Source of the DNA: Paulinella micropora
Taxonomy: Eukaryota; Cercozoa; Imbricatea; Euglyphida; Paulinellidae
DNA: 64,000 bases
Reading direction: 5' to 3'
NCBI GenBank assembly: GCA_019918135.1
Contig: WBZZ01004056.1
Coordinates: 1 to 64,000, forward strand
Position 1 is the stretch's first letter; every line of letters begins with the position of its first letter. The notes under the pieces are model-generated. The model did no database searches, had not been told where the DNA came from, and was given only the letters and a program-made list of their open reading frames with translations. Shown one piece after another: positions 1 to 12,225 of this stretch. The position numbers and the translations under genes are program-made.

Positions 1-223
1 TATATATAAACAATCTCTTATTGTGGACCGACATTTGGTATTATTAAAGTAGCACATATTTACCTATCTGCGCCTATATCTACAGGCTTTTGACTCATGA
101 TAGTATCATCGGATAGTAATATTATCATATTAATACCTCAGGCATGATTGGAATCAGCTAAGGCAGGTCACAATGCTATTACCGCTTTGAACACTTAGTG
201 ATAGTGTTGCCACTACTCTCCTA
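1..223. other. AT-rich flank, no gene seen
   Basis: I see no supportable gene, RNA or repeat here. It is the sequence into which the piggyBac element inserted. Confidence 0.5.
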
Positions 224-241
224 TTAACCCTTAACCGGTTT
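224..241 (+). repeat. piggyBac left TSD and TIR
   Basis: TTAA (224-227) is followed by CCCTTAACCGGTTT (228-241), which pairs perfectly with the right end. Confidence 0.9.
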
Positions 242-3064
242 CAATCCCCAAAAGTGGCTTCAATCCCCAAAAGTGGTTTGAATTTTTGAGTTGAATAAAA
301 ACATAAATACCAATCGAAACAAGCTGTACTACGCTGCAAATTTAATATTTACGTGTTGGGGAAGCTATCTGTGAAAACCAGAATGTCATAGCTTTTCTAG
401 AAGTGACTTAAATATGAAACTGAAACCAGGCACCAATCACTTTTTTTCACGAATTTTCGTTGCCTTTTTTTACGTGGCGAGGACCCCCCCTTTTTTTTTT
501 CAACATCATGTCTGCGCACCAAGAGCTTCTCACAGTCCGTGTGCGTCTTCCGGTCAGGGAATTTGGTGAGGCTTATGCCAAACAAAAATGGCCTGATGAC
601 TGGAAGACGAGGGAGATTGAGGATACTGTTTCTCGACAGTATGGTCGTACAAAAGACAAGTTTTGGATGAAGTGGGATGCGGAGGATGAAGACGATTCCA
701 TGATGATTGCTTCGAAGATTATCAAATACAGAATTGAAGGGAGTGGCTCTGCCGATAACGGCATACTTGGGCAAGGCCAGGAAATCGACGGAGATGCCAA
801 AAATGCAATAAATGCTGGGTAGACTTGTTTTTCTTGAACCTCGAATTTTTTTTGTGATGTCGAATGGTTTCTCTGCGTGTTTGCAGTGAGGACGGCTTGA
901 TACCCAGCGACTCTGATGACGATGACTATGTGTACCTATCCCTACCTGGTTTCAGCTATTTTGTGCAATTTGCTTCTGTTTTGTTGTCGGCCAAGGACGA
1001 TGCTGGAAGTATAGTAGATTTCTGTACTTCCATACATGCATCGGCGTTGGCTGTCAGTATTCCTTATTGTACTGTTTTCCAACAGACCGCCAGAGTCGGG
1101 GGATGAGTCGGGTAGTTCAATCGATGAAGAGGATCAAAAAGAAGGAGATATGGACAACAAACGAGCCCCTCATCCCAGCGACTCACTTGGCAGTGACGAT
1201 GATGTCGAAGAAGATGAGGGGTCTGGTGAAGACGAGGAGGAGGATCCGGCACTAGGGATTGACGAAGGCGATAGCCTACCTGCCAGTGAGTTCAAAGATG
1301 TCAAAGAATGGAAGGTGGGTGTTGCACCTCCTCGTGTGCTTCCGGCATTCGAAGGGCAGTCCAGGGCATCACTTTCTGTGCGTTGCCCCGACCTCCTCAG
1401 TATGGTGGATATTTTCTTTATGTTCTTTCCCACGCAATTCTGGCAGAATGTCACAAGAAACACCAACAAGTATGCAACCTGGAAACGTAATCTCAACCCC
1501 TCAGAGCCCGTGACACTATCTGACATACTTTCATTTTTGGCGATCCTTATAATGATGGGGGTGATGGGGTTGCCTGCTGAAACAGATTATTGGATTGGCG
1601 CTGTGTCAGACTTCTGGCAGTGGCCAGACCTTGCAAGCATCATGGGGTACGTGAGGTATCAGAATATCAAACGTTATTTTCATCTCACTGACCCCCGTCT
1701 GGCAGCTCCTCGTGACTCCCCTCAGTATGACAAACTTTTCAATGTTCGAGTCTTTATTGAGATTATACAAGAAAATTTTCCTAGGCTGTGGGAATTGGGT
1801 CAGTGGGTGTCAATCGACGAGGGAATGATCCCTTTTAAAGGGCGTACCTACCTCAGACAATACTTACCGAAAAAACCCATCAAATGAGGATTCAAACTGT
1901 TTGCTCTGTGCTGTTCAGTAACAGGCTATTTTTATACGCTGCTTTGTTATGAGGGTGAGGGAACGGTGCAGGACGATTCTGGGCACGGAATGACGTATGC
2001 AGTTGTTATGAAGCTTTTAGACCTAGCCGGTATCGACCAAAGCGGCAGGATCATCGCTTTAGATAGGTTTTACACAGGGCTGCAGTTGTTTTTTGACTGT
2101 GTCCTAAAGAGGGGCATCAACTGCATTGGCACTGTTGTCAAACCCAGGCTGAGGGCGGCAAAGGAGCTACTGGACGAAGTCAAGAAGAATAGTGACAGGG
2201 GCACGTCCGCAATGGCCACTTGAGTCATAACGGAGTCACTATGCATGCTGTTGCTTGGAAAGACACCCAGGTGGTTTGTTTTTTGTCAACTGTGTTGGGA
2301 GGTACCATGAGCCACGTCGAAAGGAGGCTGCATGGGGGGGGGGGGGGGGGTGGAGCTACGGTTCCAGTGAATTGTTTTGAAATTTGCAAGACATACACTC
2401 AGCACATGTGCGGCGTTGATACAGGCGATCAGTTACGACTTCGTTACGGAGTTGAGAAGGCGGTAAGATTCAACAAGCCTTGGTTCAAGTTATTTGCGGG
2501 TTTGTTAGATGTTGCGATTACAAACACAACTATCATCTACAAACAGTTTCATGAAGAAAAAACACGCAAAGACATGCTCAACGAACTTATGGAGGGTTTG
2601 GTGTCTTATGCGAGGCTTTTTGGAGGTTCTAGGAGCGCAGCGAGGGGCAAGCGTGTGATATGCCCTGGCCATTTTGTAAGTCTTACAAACGAGGCGAGTG
2701 ATGGTAAGCGCGGCGCGGGTAAGCAGAACTCTGTTTGTTGTGCCGCGGGTGTGTGCTAGTAACGGAATCCGCAAGCGTACCAGTGCTTATTGCAGCGATT
2801 GTCGCTATTTTTTTTGCAGAACTGGAGAATGTTTTCCGTGGCACACAATCAATCATTTCGTTCCATCTGGGAAATGTAAGAGGCAGCCGTTGTGACAGTG
2901 ATTGTCAAGCTTTTATTAGTTATTAAAGAACGGTTTTTTACACAATTAGCTTCCACCGGGTTTAATTCAATTGAATTTAATAATATAACTGTCAAAAACC
3001 ACAAATAGAGATTAAAAAACTTGAAATTGGGTCGGATCCCCAAAAGTGGCAAACCGGTTAAGGG
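228..3064 (+). mobile_element. piggyBac DNA transposon, full length
   Basis: The element is bounded by perfect 14-bp terminal inverted repeats, CCCTTAACCGGTTT on the left and its complement on the right. Each is flanked directly by TTAA (224-227 and 3065-3068), the target duplication typical of piggyBac. The motif CCCCAAAAGTGG occurs twice inside the left end (246-257, 264-275) and once in the same orientation inside the right end (3038-3049); these may be transposase-binding subterminal repeats. The interior holds one transposase gene with all three catalytic aspartate regions but with disruptions. The intact ends mean it could still be moved in trans if a related transposase is active; that is inference. 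Confidence 0.93.
508..2895 (+). pseudogene. piggyBac transposase, three exons, disrupted
   Basis: Three exons fit by phase: 508-818, 887-931 and from 1086 onward, with GT-AG introns of 68 and 154 nt. The N-terminal part is followed by an acidic stretch (EEDEGSGEDEEED) and then the DDE_Tnp_1_7 core. The three catalytic aspartates expected for piggyBac are visible in SIDEGMIPFKGR, ALDRFYTG and GVDTGDQ. The Cys-rich C-terminus is present as YCSDC, FCRTGEC and WHTI. Three disruptions are visible. An in-frame TGA at 1885-1887 sits where the family normally has Trp after KPIK. One frameshift lies near 2220 and one near 2740. A G15-like homopolymer near 2334-2350 lies in the frame as well. The 508 start is preferred to 460 because the 460-507 codons are a low-complexity run. 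The protein would act in the nucleus, excising and inserting at TTAA. Confidence 0.88.
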
Positions 3065-3068
3065 TTAA
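3051..3068 (-). repeat. piggyBac right TIR and TSD
   Basis: AAACCGGTTAAGGG (3051-3064) is the exact complement of the left terminus and is followed by TTAA (3065-3068). Confidence 0.9.
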
Positions 3069-3770
3069 TGATGTATGTTTAGTATACTATATTAATATGT
3101 CCTGCTTCCGCATGCTGATACTACCTTAATCAATGCGCTGACACATTACGCACGCACATAATCGCGCATTGATCTACATCCGCAATCTTTTTTATTCATT
3201 TTCTTTTTATATTAATACTTATTCACATATCTATAACTAAATCATCTGTTAGGATTCCTTTCAATCGCAACTCCAACCTACCGTTATTAATATTATGGTC
3301 TGGGGGGGTGGAGCTATCAGAATGAAAACTTACCAGACAGAATTATCAATAGTGTTAACTTTCAAGTTTATATGTCTATTTTTAGTTCTGTTTATTTATC
3401 AACTGTCATAACTTGTAGTTGTTATGTTTTCAACTGCTGTTAACAAATCAATTTATTTACCTTTACCTGTTAGCTTTTTAGAAAATGTTAACTATTGCCT
3501 TTTTTCCAATATCTACACTTTTTCCGGTCCCAGTCATAGGAAATAATATTAATAATGATAGGTAAAAATATGCATCTAAACCAGGTAAAGTGGCAGTCTG
3601 GCGTCCTTTTTACCTTAATTTCTTTCCAGAATGACTTCAACAACTCTATTGAAAAAAAAAAAAAAAAAATGTATACATGTAACATTGACTTACGGTAATA
3701 AACATGTTTGTGCCGAGATACCTCACTCTTAAGATAAGGTCAGCGATTGCGGCCTCAGACGACGAGTTCC
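3069..3770. other. intergenic, no gene seen
   Basis: The sequence is AT-rich with a short poly-A tract near 3651-3669. I see no coding signal and no RNA gene. Confidence 0.5.
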
Positions 3771-3824
3771 ATTTCACTGATACATAAAAAGTATTCTTTG
3801 TTTTGTTTTTTTGTTGTTTCGTGT

Positions 3825-3969
3825 GAACAGCCCATCCTCTCTAAGCGCTGGAACGGCAGATGCATTTTCTGTCGCTGGAGCAAGACTTAGTGGAATCCGA
3901 GTTGACATTGAAGAACATCGTATCCGTGGACGGATGGTAGTAGCAGCCTGTAAAGATGACAAGAAATAA
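3825..3969 (+). pseudogene. possible hAT transposase C-terminal remnant
   Basis: A short open stretch after an AG acceptor-like site (the frame starts PSSLSAGTADAFSVAG and ends at TAA near 3967-3969) has the pattern S-x5-AFSVAG-x3-SxIR. This resembles the hAT dimerisation-domain signature (ER-x-FS-x-AG...R). It is only about 48 codons and nothing upstream supports a gene. Chance similarity cannot be excluded. Confidence 0.25.
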
Positions 3970-4406
3970 TCAGCAAGCACGACGGAAGCATACAAAAGTG
4001 TTCCATTGAAACGAGACCGTCACACCGTGTGGTGTGGGTGGGGAAGGGAGGGAAGAAAGAGAGGGAGGGGGGGGGACCAGCAGGAACTGAAAGACTACTG
4101 GAAGGCACTGCATAGCTCGCCAAGCCCTAACACCAGGGCAGCATTGAAATTCAACGAATAGCGAGAAAATAGGATGTATGAGACACCATATTGGAAGCGG
4201 CACGTGCGCACTCATTGGCGCTAGTAACAGGCGACCCGCAATTCGAGCTCGTCTGCACTTCGAACTGCTCTGTACAAACCACAAAACACAATGAAAACAA
4301 ATCGCATTCTGCCGATGTGCCGCAAGGATTGAATTTACCGACGGCGGTGGAACCCTCATCCTGCCCCGAAGACGAATCCGAACTAACCGCACGAGACAAG
4401 AGGATG

Positions 4407-7355
4407 TCAAACCCAATCCCAAGAGAGTAATTGTAGAAACCATATGATAAATAGCCCCCCCCCTCTCCCAACGGACCTGTTGGACTGGGCGCTGTAGTCT
4501 ATCTGCGCGCCATACTTGTAGACGTAAATACTGTTTGCTAGGTCGTAGCACAAGCACTTGCGATTCGAATTACAATCCACCGATTTGCCCGTGTACGAGT
4601 TGAAATAGAGCTGGCCCGAGACGGTGTTGTAGTAGCATCCTGATAAAGCAGAGAAATTTGAAAATGCTGGCCAAAATTTTCCTTGTGAGAGGGCATCCAC
4701 TCGAAACTGGAAACATGAGGAATTTATGATATATTGTGTCGTGGTTGCTAAATGGAATGAGTGAACGACGGAAATACATGTAAAAGCACGGCTGGACCTT
4801 TAGGGATGGCAGAAGAAGACGTGACACCTACTTTGAGATCTTGCTTGAGGCCTTTGTACGCCGCCTCGATGCACTCACTCGCGTCCTCGGGGCCTGCAAC
4901 CGGGATAGGAACCCGCGATTCGAAACCTGTTCCATTTTCTATCCTGTCTTTCTCTTTTTGTTGTTGCACAAGTTTGTCATACTGGGCCACTAATTTGAAA
5001 TAGGTCTCCTCTAGCACACTTTGTAGTTATGTTTTGACCTGCCTCACAGGAGCCAGACACCGCCGTCGCGACCTTTTCTACACAGCAAGAAAGGCGTTTG
5101 TAGCGGGCAAAGGAAGAGCTCTCTCTCTCTTTCTCTCTCAACATACTGAAGATCTCAAAGGAGTTATCTCCGTCAAAGGGAAGCCAGAGGGCGTTGGCAG
5201 TGGATTCGTACTTGCCAAGATAGCTGCAGCCAAAGTTCTCCAACACAAACTTGGTGAGCTGCACAGGCACAACGACCAAAGTCACGCATGGATAGCGGAG
5301 CGTCAGCACAGGGTGAATTGCGAGTACAAGAGAGTGCTCGGAGAGACGCATTCACAGGATGGAAGGGATAGCCGCGGACCGCATAGTGGTTAGTCATTTG
5401 TGGGTTTCTTTCCGAATCGTCTCCAGCGGTTGTCAGATACTTATTGTTGTTCGCCATGAAGAAGAGTGGCACGTTCTGGTTCTCCGATCTGTCGTCCTAC
5501 TCATTGGGAGCAGAAAAAAGGTGAGCGTGAATGCGTGCTTGCGAGATCAAGTAGCCTTGGAATGCATCAGGCCATATTCCAAGTGGTGGAAATGGATTGC
5601 TCTGCATATATGGTGTTCTTCTCACTTCCCGGAACAATTCTAACAAAGACTCTACTTCCTCTTGTCTTGACTGGACAGGCTGGTCGCAGGGGAACCACAC
5701 ATGCACATGGCAGTACCGCTTCGAAGGTCACAATGATAAGCACATCATCCCAGCTGCTTGGATAATTTTTCACCCATTGCTCTAGCAGGTTCTGAAGGAA
5801 AGTGCCCGCATAGTCCAGGTCTTGGTCATGGGCTCCGTTGTCAATGTTGGGCGTGTAGAAACTGACATGAGAAACAAATCGCGCCATTGAGGACAATACA
5901 TACGAGGGCACAACCAGAAAAGAGAAAGGACATGCGAGGGCACAACCAGAAAAGAAAAAGGAAACCATGGTTCTGAACGGAAAAATATGGTAAACAAATT
6001 ACAACAAAATGTATCAAGGTGAATTGGTTACGCGAAGTTTGGCAGGTCATCTTTCATGACGTCCTCGTAGAACTGATACTCGTCGACAATCTATTGCAGG
6101 TGAAACAGGAGAGACCAGTGCATGCAAGGTTATGCGTGGTTTGTGGGAGTCAAGAGGCAATATTTTCACTGGCAAAGACAGTGTGCAGTAGTAAGACTGA
6201 CATTCTTGCAACGTTCGTTGTCGTAGTAGATATTCGTGAAGGGGAAAAAAGGGTTGTGTTTCCGGAAGTATAGGTAGTCGATATTTGCCGCCATGTTGCA
6301 ACTTCCATCTTCGTTGGGGTAGTAGTTCTCCATGTACCCTTTCCAACTCTTACCTGCGCACATGATTATGCGTTTTGAAACCCACAAATCTAAAGAAATT
6401 CCAAGAAACTTCGGCCACTTATTAGTTTATGCAGCGCTTGCTGACCTCTATGCTCGAGTTTATCCACGAGATTCTCCCAGTCTAAGTATTGTTGGTCGTC
6501 ATTTGTCACATTGGTCGACTGCCCGGCCATGAACGCACAGTAATTAGGCTGGGAAGGATACGTGACACCTACAAAATAAAATACGTGAAGGTGTGCGGGA
6601 ATCAAAAATGAAAAGTGCTTATTAAACTAGCTACAATACCGAAGTGGTTAGTGAGCAGGTAGGCATCCTGAAGGATGGAAGCCCAGACCTCGTTCTCCTT
6701 TACTGCTTGCAACCCTGATACAAGACGAGCAATTAGTTCACACGCACACAAACAGAAGATGTATGTGCGACACACCAAGGACAAAAAAACACACGACAAT
6801 CTCTACAGATATCACACATAAAACGGTGGCAAGATAGAGATTGCCACACTCGATGTGTTACCATGGTTCTCGAACCAAATCATGAAGATTTTGTTGTAGC
6901 TTTCCTTGGGCATGTAAATCGCCTACAGTCGGAAGATTGTTGTATACACACATGTGCACGGTACAATATGAAGAGAGAGGTCCTTTGAGCGATTTGAAAG
7001 AGAGACCTGCGCATTGCCTTGCGTATAGTTAGTGCTATCATAGGCCGACTCCTTGCCCATGCCATCGTTCATTTCACCCTCGTTCATTTCACCCTCACCC
7101 TCGTTCATTTCACCGTTCATGCCATCGCCGTTCTGCTTCTGGTTGTTGTTGTTCATGCCATCTTCCTGGTAAACCTACATGCACATGAAGGGCGCGAGTG
7201 TATGCATGAAATTATTCGGACATTCCTGCAAATCAAAAGGGTGAGAAAAAACCTACCCTTGTGCGGCCCAGTGACGTCATACTCTCTGCCTGACGGGCAT
7301 CAGCCAGGCCAGAAATCCCAAGCCACGCAGCCGTAACCGCAACACGATAGAGCAT
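4407..7355 (-). CDS. secreted phosphoesterase (acid-phosphatase-like, PF04185 family)
   Basis: Twelve exons join with consistent phases and GT-AG sites into about 508 codons: 7355-7257, 7174-7007, 6922-6862, 6714-6640, 6568-6446, 6353-6202, 6090-6032, 5861-5717, 5496-5380, 5258-5147, 5010-4828, 4639-4407. The start ATG at 7355 opens a signal peptide (MLYRVAVTAAWLGISGLADA). An Asn/Gly/Glu/Met-rich linker follows (about residues 38-75). The catalytic domain (about 90-350) shows IWFENHG, YPSQPNYCAFMAGQST, SWKGYMENY, FRKHNPFFPF, FYTPNIDNGAHDQDLDYA and LIIVTFE, in the order seen in fungal acid phosphatases and related phosphoesterases. It probably hydrolyses phosphate esters outside the cell or in a lysosome-like compartment. 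A C-terminal Cys-rich segment (GCYYNTVSGQLYFNSYTG...CLCY) follows. The last exon end is uncertain: a donor-like GT after QSNR could lead to further exons down to about 4150. No disruption is seen, so this looks like a living host gene. Confidence 0.88.
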
Positions 7356-8315
7356 GGCCAAACCTTCCTGGATTCACTAAGCGAACGGAGGCATAGCATG
7401 TGAGTAGGGTGAAAGAATCACCAAAATGCAACTCTCAAAATTTATTTCTCTTGCTGTGGACTTTTGGATTTTGTAAAACTTTTTCCACAAACTATCTTTC
7501 CCCCCCTCCCCCCCCCCCCCCACACACACACAAACTTTATTTAACAAGCTGCCTTCCAAGCCCCCTCCCCCCCCAACACACACACACATACACCCTCCAC
7601 CATACTTCGCCACCAAATGAAAAGAACAGACTTAAGTAATCGCAGCTGTAATAATTTGAAAGATCCCAGAATGCACCGTTAACAAACTGTAAAAGAGCGG
7701 AAACGAAAGAAAGAAGAGACGTCGACTCAGATATTCTGCCCAGTATATTGATGTGAAAAGATTGCTAGGGCGAATCTGCCAAGAAATGACAGCGCTATAA
7801 AGCAACATGACTATGAGAATGCCCAAGCAAAGCCGTTCATTTGTTTGGGGGGGTGGGTTTATTGAATTTTTTGAAGCTCCAAAAATTTTTTAGGTCGGAA
7901 CCACCCCACGGGTACAGAGGAGCGGCCGAGTCAGTTTTGTACGGTTGCCCGCAACATCCGGAGAAATCCGTTCCTTTTGCGGCCAGGATCCCGGAATCGT
8001 GAAAGCTAAGATTAAACGTTGATTACCTAGATTACTGTACCGGTACTGTCGATATTTTTTTATGTTTTTGAAAACATGTTATTTCATACATACTTCACCT
8101 TCTACGTTTACTTTTTCTACTATATATATTTGTTGCTATGATTCTATTTATTAATCACTACACATGTTCTAGCTATAGATCGATATCTACTAGATCTATA
8201 GCTAGATCTAGATGTTGTCTTATATATATAATTAAGCTTAAGCTTACTTAATTATTTAAGCTTTTTACTATAGTTAGTTTTATTAGTTTTAGTATAGTAG
8301 TATAATATCGTTTTC
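7356..8315. other. intergenic; C-rich and CA microsatellites
   Basis: Two similar low-complexity stretches, C-rich followed by (CA)n, lie at about 7500-7532 and 7560-7600. AT-rich sequence with overlapping palindromic AGATCTAG motifs lies at about 8170-8215. The upstream region of the phosphoesterase gene is here, but I can define no promoter element. No gene seen. Confidence 0.5.
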
Positions 8316-8524
8316 TTAAAGTCATTTTTCGTGCCTCAAAATGATACTTTTAAAAACGAATTCGTCTTCCTATTGAGTTGGCACAAAATCAATACCAGCA
8401 GAGAAAACCCCAAATTTGCCCCTGCCTATAATCTAGATTATAGATTTAGCACTAAGGAAAATATATTCTACGATAAGAAAACACTCTATTTTAATAAACC
8501 TTACAATGTTTCAAGCGAGACAAC

Positions 8525-8990
8525 CTAATTGATTGATTCTTCTGCATCTCCCACCTTTTTCATCAAGGCTGAGAGAGAAGGAAAGAAGAGAATTTCCTCC
8601 TCTTCTTTACCAAGAGAAACCAGAAAGAAATTTTTCTTTCTTGGTCTTCTCATGGTTATATCACGTTCAACCCAAGCGAACAAAAATTTTTCATCTCTCT
8701 CCGCCTCCCTACGGGTGAAAAATTTTCGCTCTGCTTGAAAGGAAGTTATTTTATCATTTCCTAGCATAGCAAAATCCCTAGGAACCCTAACTGATCGGGG
8801 GTTCTTCATCTCCGGTGGGGCTTTGGTTTCAACATCTCCCCTAGGTTTCCAGATACCTACCACATTCATTATCATGAAAAAAGAAACAATAGATTTATAA
8901 CTTACCACCCATGTTGAGTTCGCCGAGTTAGTCAGCTAATTGGTTCGGCTGTCCCATAGTCTATTACACACACAAAAAGCATGTGTAATA
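8525..8990 (-). pseudogene. unknown terminal gene of Polinton copy A
   Basis: This stretch is conserved with 56350-56830 of copy B, although intergenic parts of the two copies differ, so it is probably genic. In both copies a short ATG-led stretch is followed by a GTAAG donor-like site and a downstream AG acceptor-like site, so the gene may be spliced. I do not recognise the product; it is rich in charged residues near its end. It lies closest to the element terminus. Confidence 0.4.
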
Positions 8991-9087
8991 GAAATTTCTT
9001 TAAATAAGGGTGGGGTTTAAACCCCTGGTTTTTAAAAAAACCATTGTTGTTTTCGAGTAATCCGAAACAACTTACACTAAGTCTTTC

Positions 9088-9755
9088 TTATTCCGAGTTG
9101 CTATCCGCACACTCGGTTCTGAAGACTCTGTGCATGTTTCTATCGTTTTTACATTTAATATTACTATTAATGATATTATACACGTATTCATTAATATCAT
9201 CACTTGAATATTTGTTGAAAGATGCATTAAACGATAAATGCTCGTTCTCAATTCCAGCGATAATATTATTCATGACAATGGCGGAAAGTTGACAGCGATG
9301 ATCCTTTTTCCACCTATAATAATTATCAATTTCTTTATTTATTTTCTTTTCCAATTTCTTTTTTCTCAAGTGAATAAGTCTATCATCCTCTACTTCATTA
9401 CTATCAATACTCAATCGTTGCAACATCTCATTGATAGCCTCACCTTAATCAGGTCTGGCTGTTTCTTTTCAACGAGACGAGAGATTTCTTTAACAGTTTT
9501 TGAAATTCTTTCGTCGCAAGAGATTTTATCCTTAATTAGTCTATCCTTAGATGTTCTACGAATTTCAAATTCCTCCAACCAATCGGATTTAGTTTTGATT
9601 TTACTTGGAATTAAGTTTTTTTTTTTGCGACACTGTGACAAAAAAGTGAAATTCTTTCGCAACCTATGCGACACTGCGACAAAAAAGTGAAATTCTGTCG
9701 CACAGACATATTCGCGGAAATAGAATTTTCTAGAATTTGATGTAATAAATAACAC
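9088..9755 (-). pseudogene. coiled-coil protein of unknown function, copy A
   Basis: A Lys/Glu-rich, probably coiled-coil protein, with motifs TKSDWLEEFEIRRTSKDRL and ISRLVEKKQPDL shared with copy B (55635-56252). It lies between the terminal gene and the integrase in both copies. The family is not recognised. The copy is broken. Confidence 0.5.
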
Positions 9756-10083
9756 TTAAATACTGTTCTTTTTTACCAATTTATCCAGCGCCGCGTATGT
9801 GGTAAAATGGTTGGTAAGCACACACCTGAAAATTCAATCGCCAGTTCAATTCTAGTTGGTGATTTTATTGCATCGCTGTCTTCTATTTTTTGCATAATCT
9901 TTTATTTTTTTCGTCTGTATCAAATACTTTCTTTTCAATAAATTGACGATTGATTATTGCTGGGGATTATAGTTAGTAAGCAGATACCTAACATTTTGGT
10001 CGCCAGTTCAATTCTGGTTAATTATTATCTTCCGTAATGTCTATTTTTGCTTATACATCTAATATTACTTTAGCATTTTTTTC

Positions 10084-10960
10084 TCACTTACTACTCCTGA
10101 TATTCTTTGGTTGAATGTCTTCACGTTTTAGCAGTTCTTTTGTCTTTTTCTCTTTAATAACTTCTTTAGTTTGCTCTTTCATATCTTTTTCTTCATCAAT
10201 TAGTTTAACAAAATCAGTTTTCAATGAATCTCTTGGACTTACTAACTCATCGTTATTTAATAGGATTTTAAACCCCTTCCGCCCCTTGACTTTATAAATA
10301 ATCTTGCTGAAAGTCTTACCACCTTTAGAGAAAACATTTCGTTTGTTTTCTTTTCTTACACTATCTCCAACATTGAATTCGTCAATTAAATTATCGCGTA
10401 TTATCACTTGTTTATTTCTGTCTCTCCCGAAAAATACATCCGCTGGTTTAGCCTGTATTCCTCTATGAACTTTATGATTATAAGCATCTACTAAGTCTTG
10501 AATATAACTAACCCAATCAAAATTACGATTAGTTTCAAATAAAAGGTCAAGCCATCTTATAACTCTATCAACAACCGCAAGTGCTCTATGGTCGCCAACT
10601 TCAACGACATCGTGTTTAATTCCATTTTCAATAAAATATTCACAGGTCGCTCCTTTATATTCTCCCCGCTGTCAGTAGTAATTGATTTTGGTTTATATTT
10701 GATTGATTTCAAAGCATAATAGACTTCTTTTTCTGTTTATTTTTTAATAGAATAATTATTAAATATCGGCTATGACAATCTACCCAACAAAGCATCCAAG
10801 CATAGCCCTTATTTCCTTTCTTATCTTTTATCTTACTCATATCCGCTAAGTCAAGAAAAACCTGGTCTAATGGTTTATCAACCCATATCGTGTTCCATAT
10901 TTTCGGGTTTTTCTTTTGGTAATGAATTTCGTGCGCCTCTTCTCTTTTTTCTATCTTCAT
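10084..10960 (-). pseudogene. Polinton integrase (rve type), copy A
   Basis: An integrase core of the retroviral/Polinton type. Visible motifs match copy B: QVFLDLADMSKI, KGNKGYAWMLCWVDCHSRYL and, in the C-terminal part, the FSKGGKTFSKI region typical of a terminal integrase domain. The enzyme would join element ends to host DNA. It is transcribed towards the left terminus, as in copy B. The copy is broken. Confidence 0.8.
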
Positions 10961-11040
10961 TTTCGTCCATATTATATAATGAATTTTATGTTAAAGTTTT
11001 ATTATATATTATATATACCAGTAAAAACCAGTAAAAACCA

Positions 11041-11210
11041 GATAATGCCAGACTTTAAACAAGGAAAGATTTATTGTTTAAGATGTCATGAAAGTGATGA
11101 TGTTTATATTGGTTCTACTACTCAAACTTTATCTCAACTGCTATCCGACCATAGAAGTAGTTATAAATCATATATGAAAGGAAAGGCGAATTATGTGTCG
11201 TCATTTGAAA
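11041..11210 (+). pseudogene. GIY-YIG nuclease, N-terminal part
   Basis: The residues GKIYCLRCHESDDVYIGST, followed by LSQLLSDHRSSYK, show the GIY...YIG...R/H pattern of GIY-YIG endonucleases of the kind found in large DNA viruses and Polinton-like viruses. C-terminal-type residues of such a nuclease (IELIELFECNN) are visible on the other strand near 11.8 kb, consistent with local rearrangement. No matching gene is seen in copy B. The role is unknown; a homing or cargo nuclease is possible. Confidence 0.6.
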
Positions 11211-11790
11211 TTGTTAAGAAAGTGAAAGCGAAAGCGAAAGTGAAGAAGAACCAAAGCCTAAGAAAGGAAAAGGTAAGAAATCAAACATATCTGTTAATGT
11301 TTTTGCTGGACAACAACAATCCAACAAAGAAAAAAATAATGATGATGTCTCGCGGATGTTTCTTAAGTTCTAAAGTCCAAATGAAAATAAACCAATCGGT
11401 ACATTAATGTGTCTCGCTGTTTTCTTATGTTTATTTCTCGCACCTACACATATCAAAATACCACACTCACATTCTATAATTTTCTTTGAGTTTTCAAATA
11501 GATTTCTTTTTTTTAATTTTTATTTCATCAATGTTTTTTACATAATACTCTTTATTTTTATTTCTACATCTTTCACTATTTTCAAGTTTCCATTTATTGT
11601 TGTTCTCTTTGTATTTTTCTTTATTTATTTCATAGTGATTTTTCTTATAAGCATATATTTTTTCTTTATTATCTTAGATATGTCTTACTATCACGACCTT
11701 CAATTCTTCTATTAATACATTCTGTTTCTCTAATTATTTCTCCTTCTCTTTTTTGTAGTTCATCTTTATTATTACATTCAAACAATTCTA

Positions 11791-12174
11791 TTAATTCAAT
11801 ATAATGAGATTGTTGCTACTCTCGGGCTCTGGTTTCTTGCTCTTCTTCTTTTCTCTCTTAGTTTCCGCTTTTTTTCTTCTTATCGTCATTTTCGCCATAT
11901 TTTCAGCAATAATATCAGTAAAATCACATTCACTTTCACTCTCACTCTGCTCAGGTGTGTCATCTTGTTCCTTCTCATTAATGATATTGGTTGCTAAATT
12001 CTTATTTTCTATCTCTGCTATTTTTCTCTCCATATCTTCGTCTTCGCTTTTAACCGCGTGTCGGTATTGTGCCAAAACATTTTTAGCATGCTCCATCTTT
12101 CGTTGTTTCGCTTTCGCTTTTATTCCTTCCACAGCATTACCCCAATTCTTACTGCTTGCTTCGGGAGACGGCAT
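11791..12174 (-). pseudogene. acidic/basic coiled protein, copy A
   Basis: It starts MPSPEASSKNWGNAVEGIK and continues with KQRKMEHAKNVLAQYRHA and IAEIENKNLAT, matching a longer version in copy B (53988-54554). It is rich in Lys and Glu, with no recognised domain. It is divergent from the fibre gene, with about 50 bp between the two starts. The local structure differs from copy B. Confidence 0.55.
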
Positions 12175-12225
12175 TCTATAATAAGATTAATATATTTTAG
12201 TATTTTTTAATAATTAATTAATATA

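Noticed and set aside
1885-1887. TGA as a Trp codon for the whole genome
   Set aside because: TGA serves as an apparent stop in the methyltransferase and LINE frames, so a reassigned code is not supported by this window.
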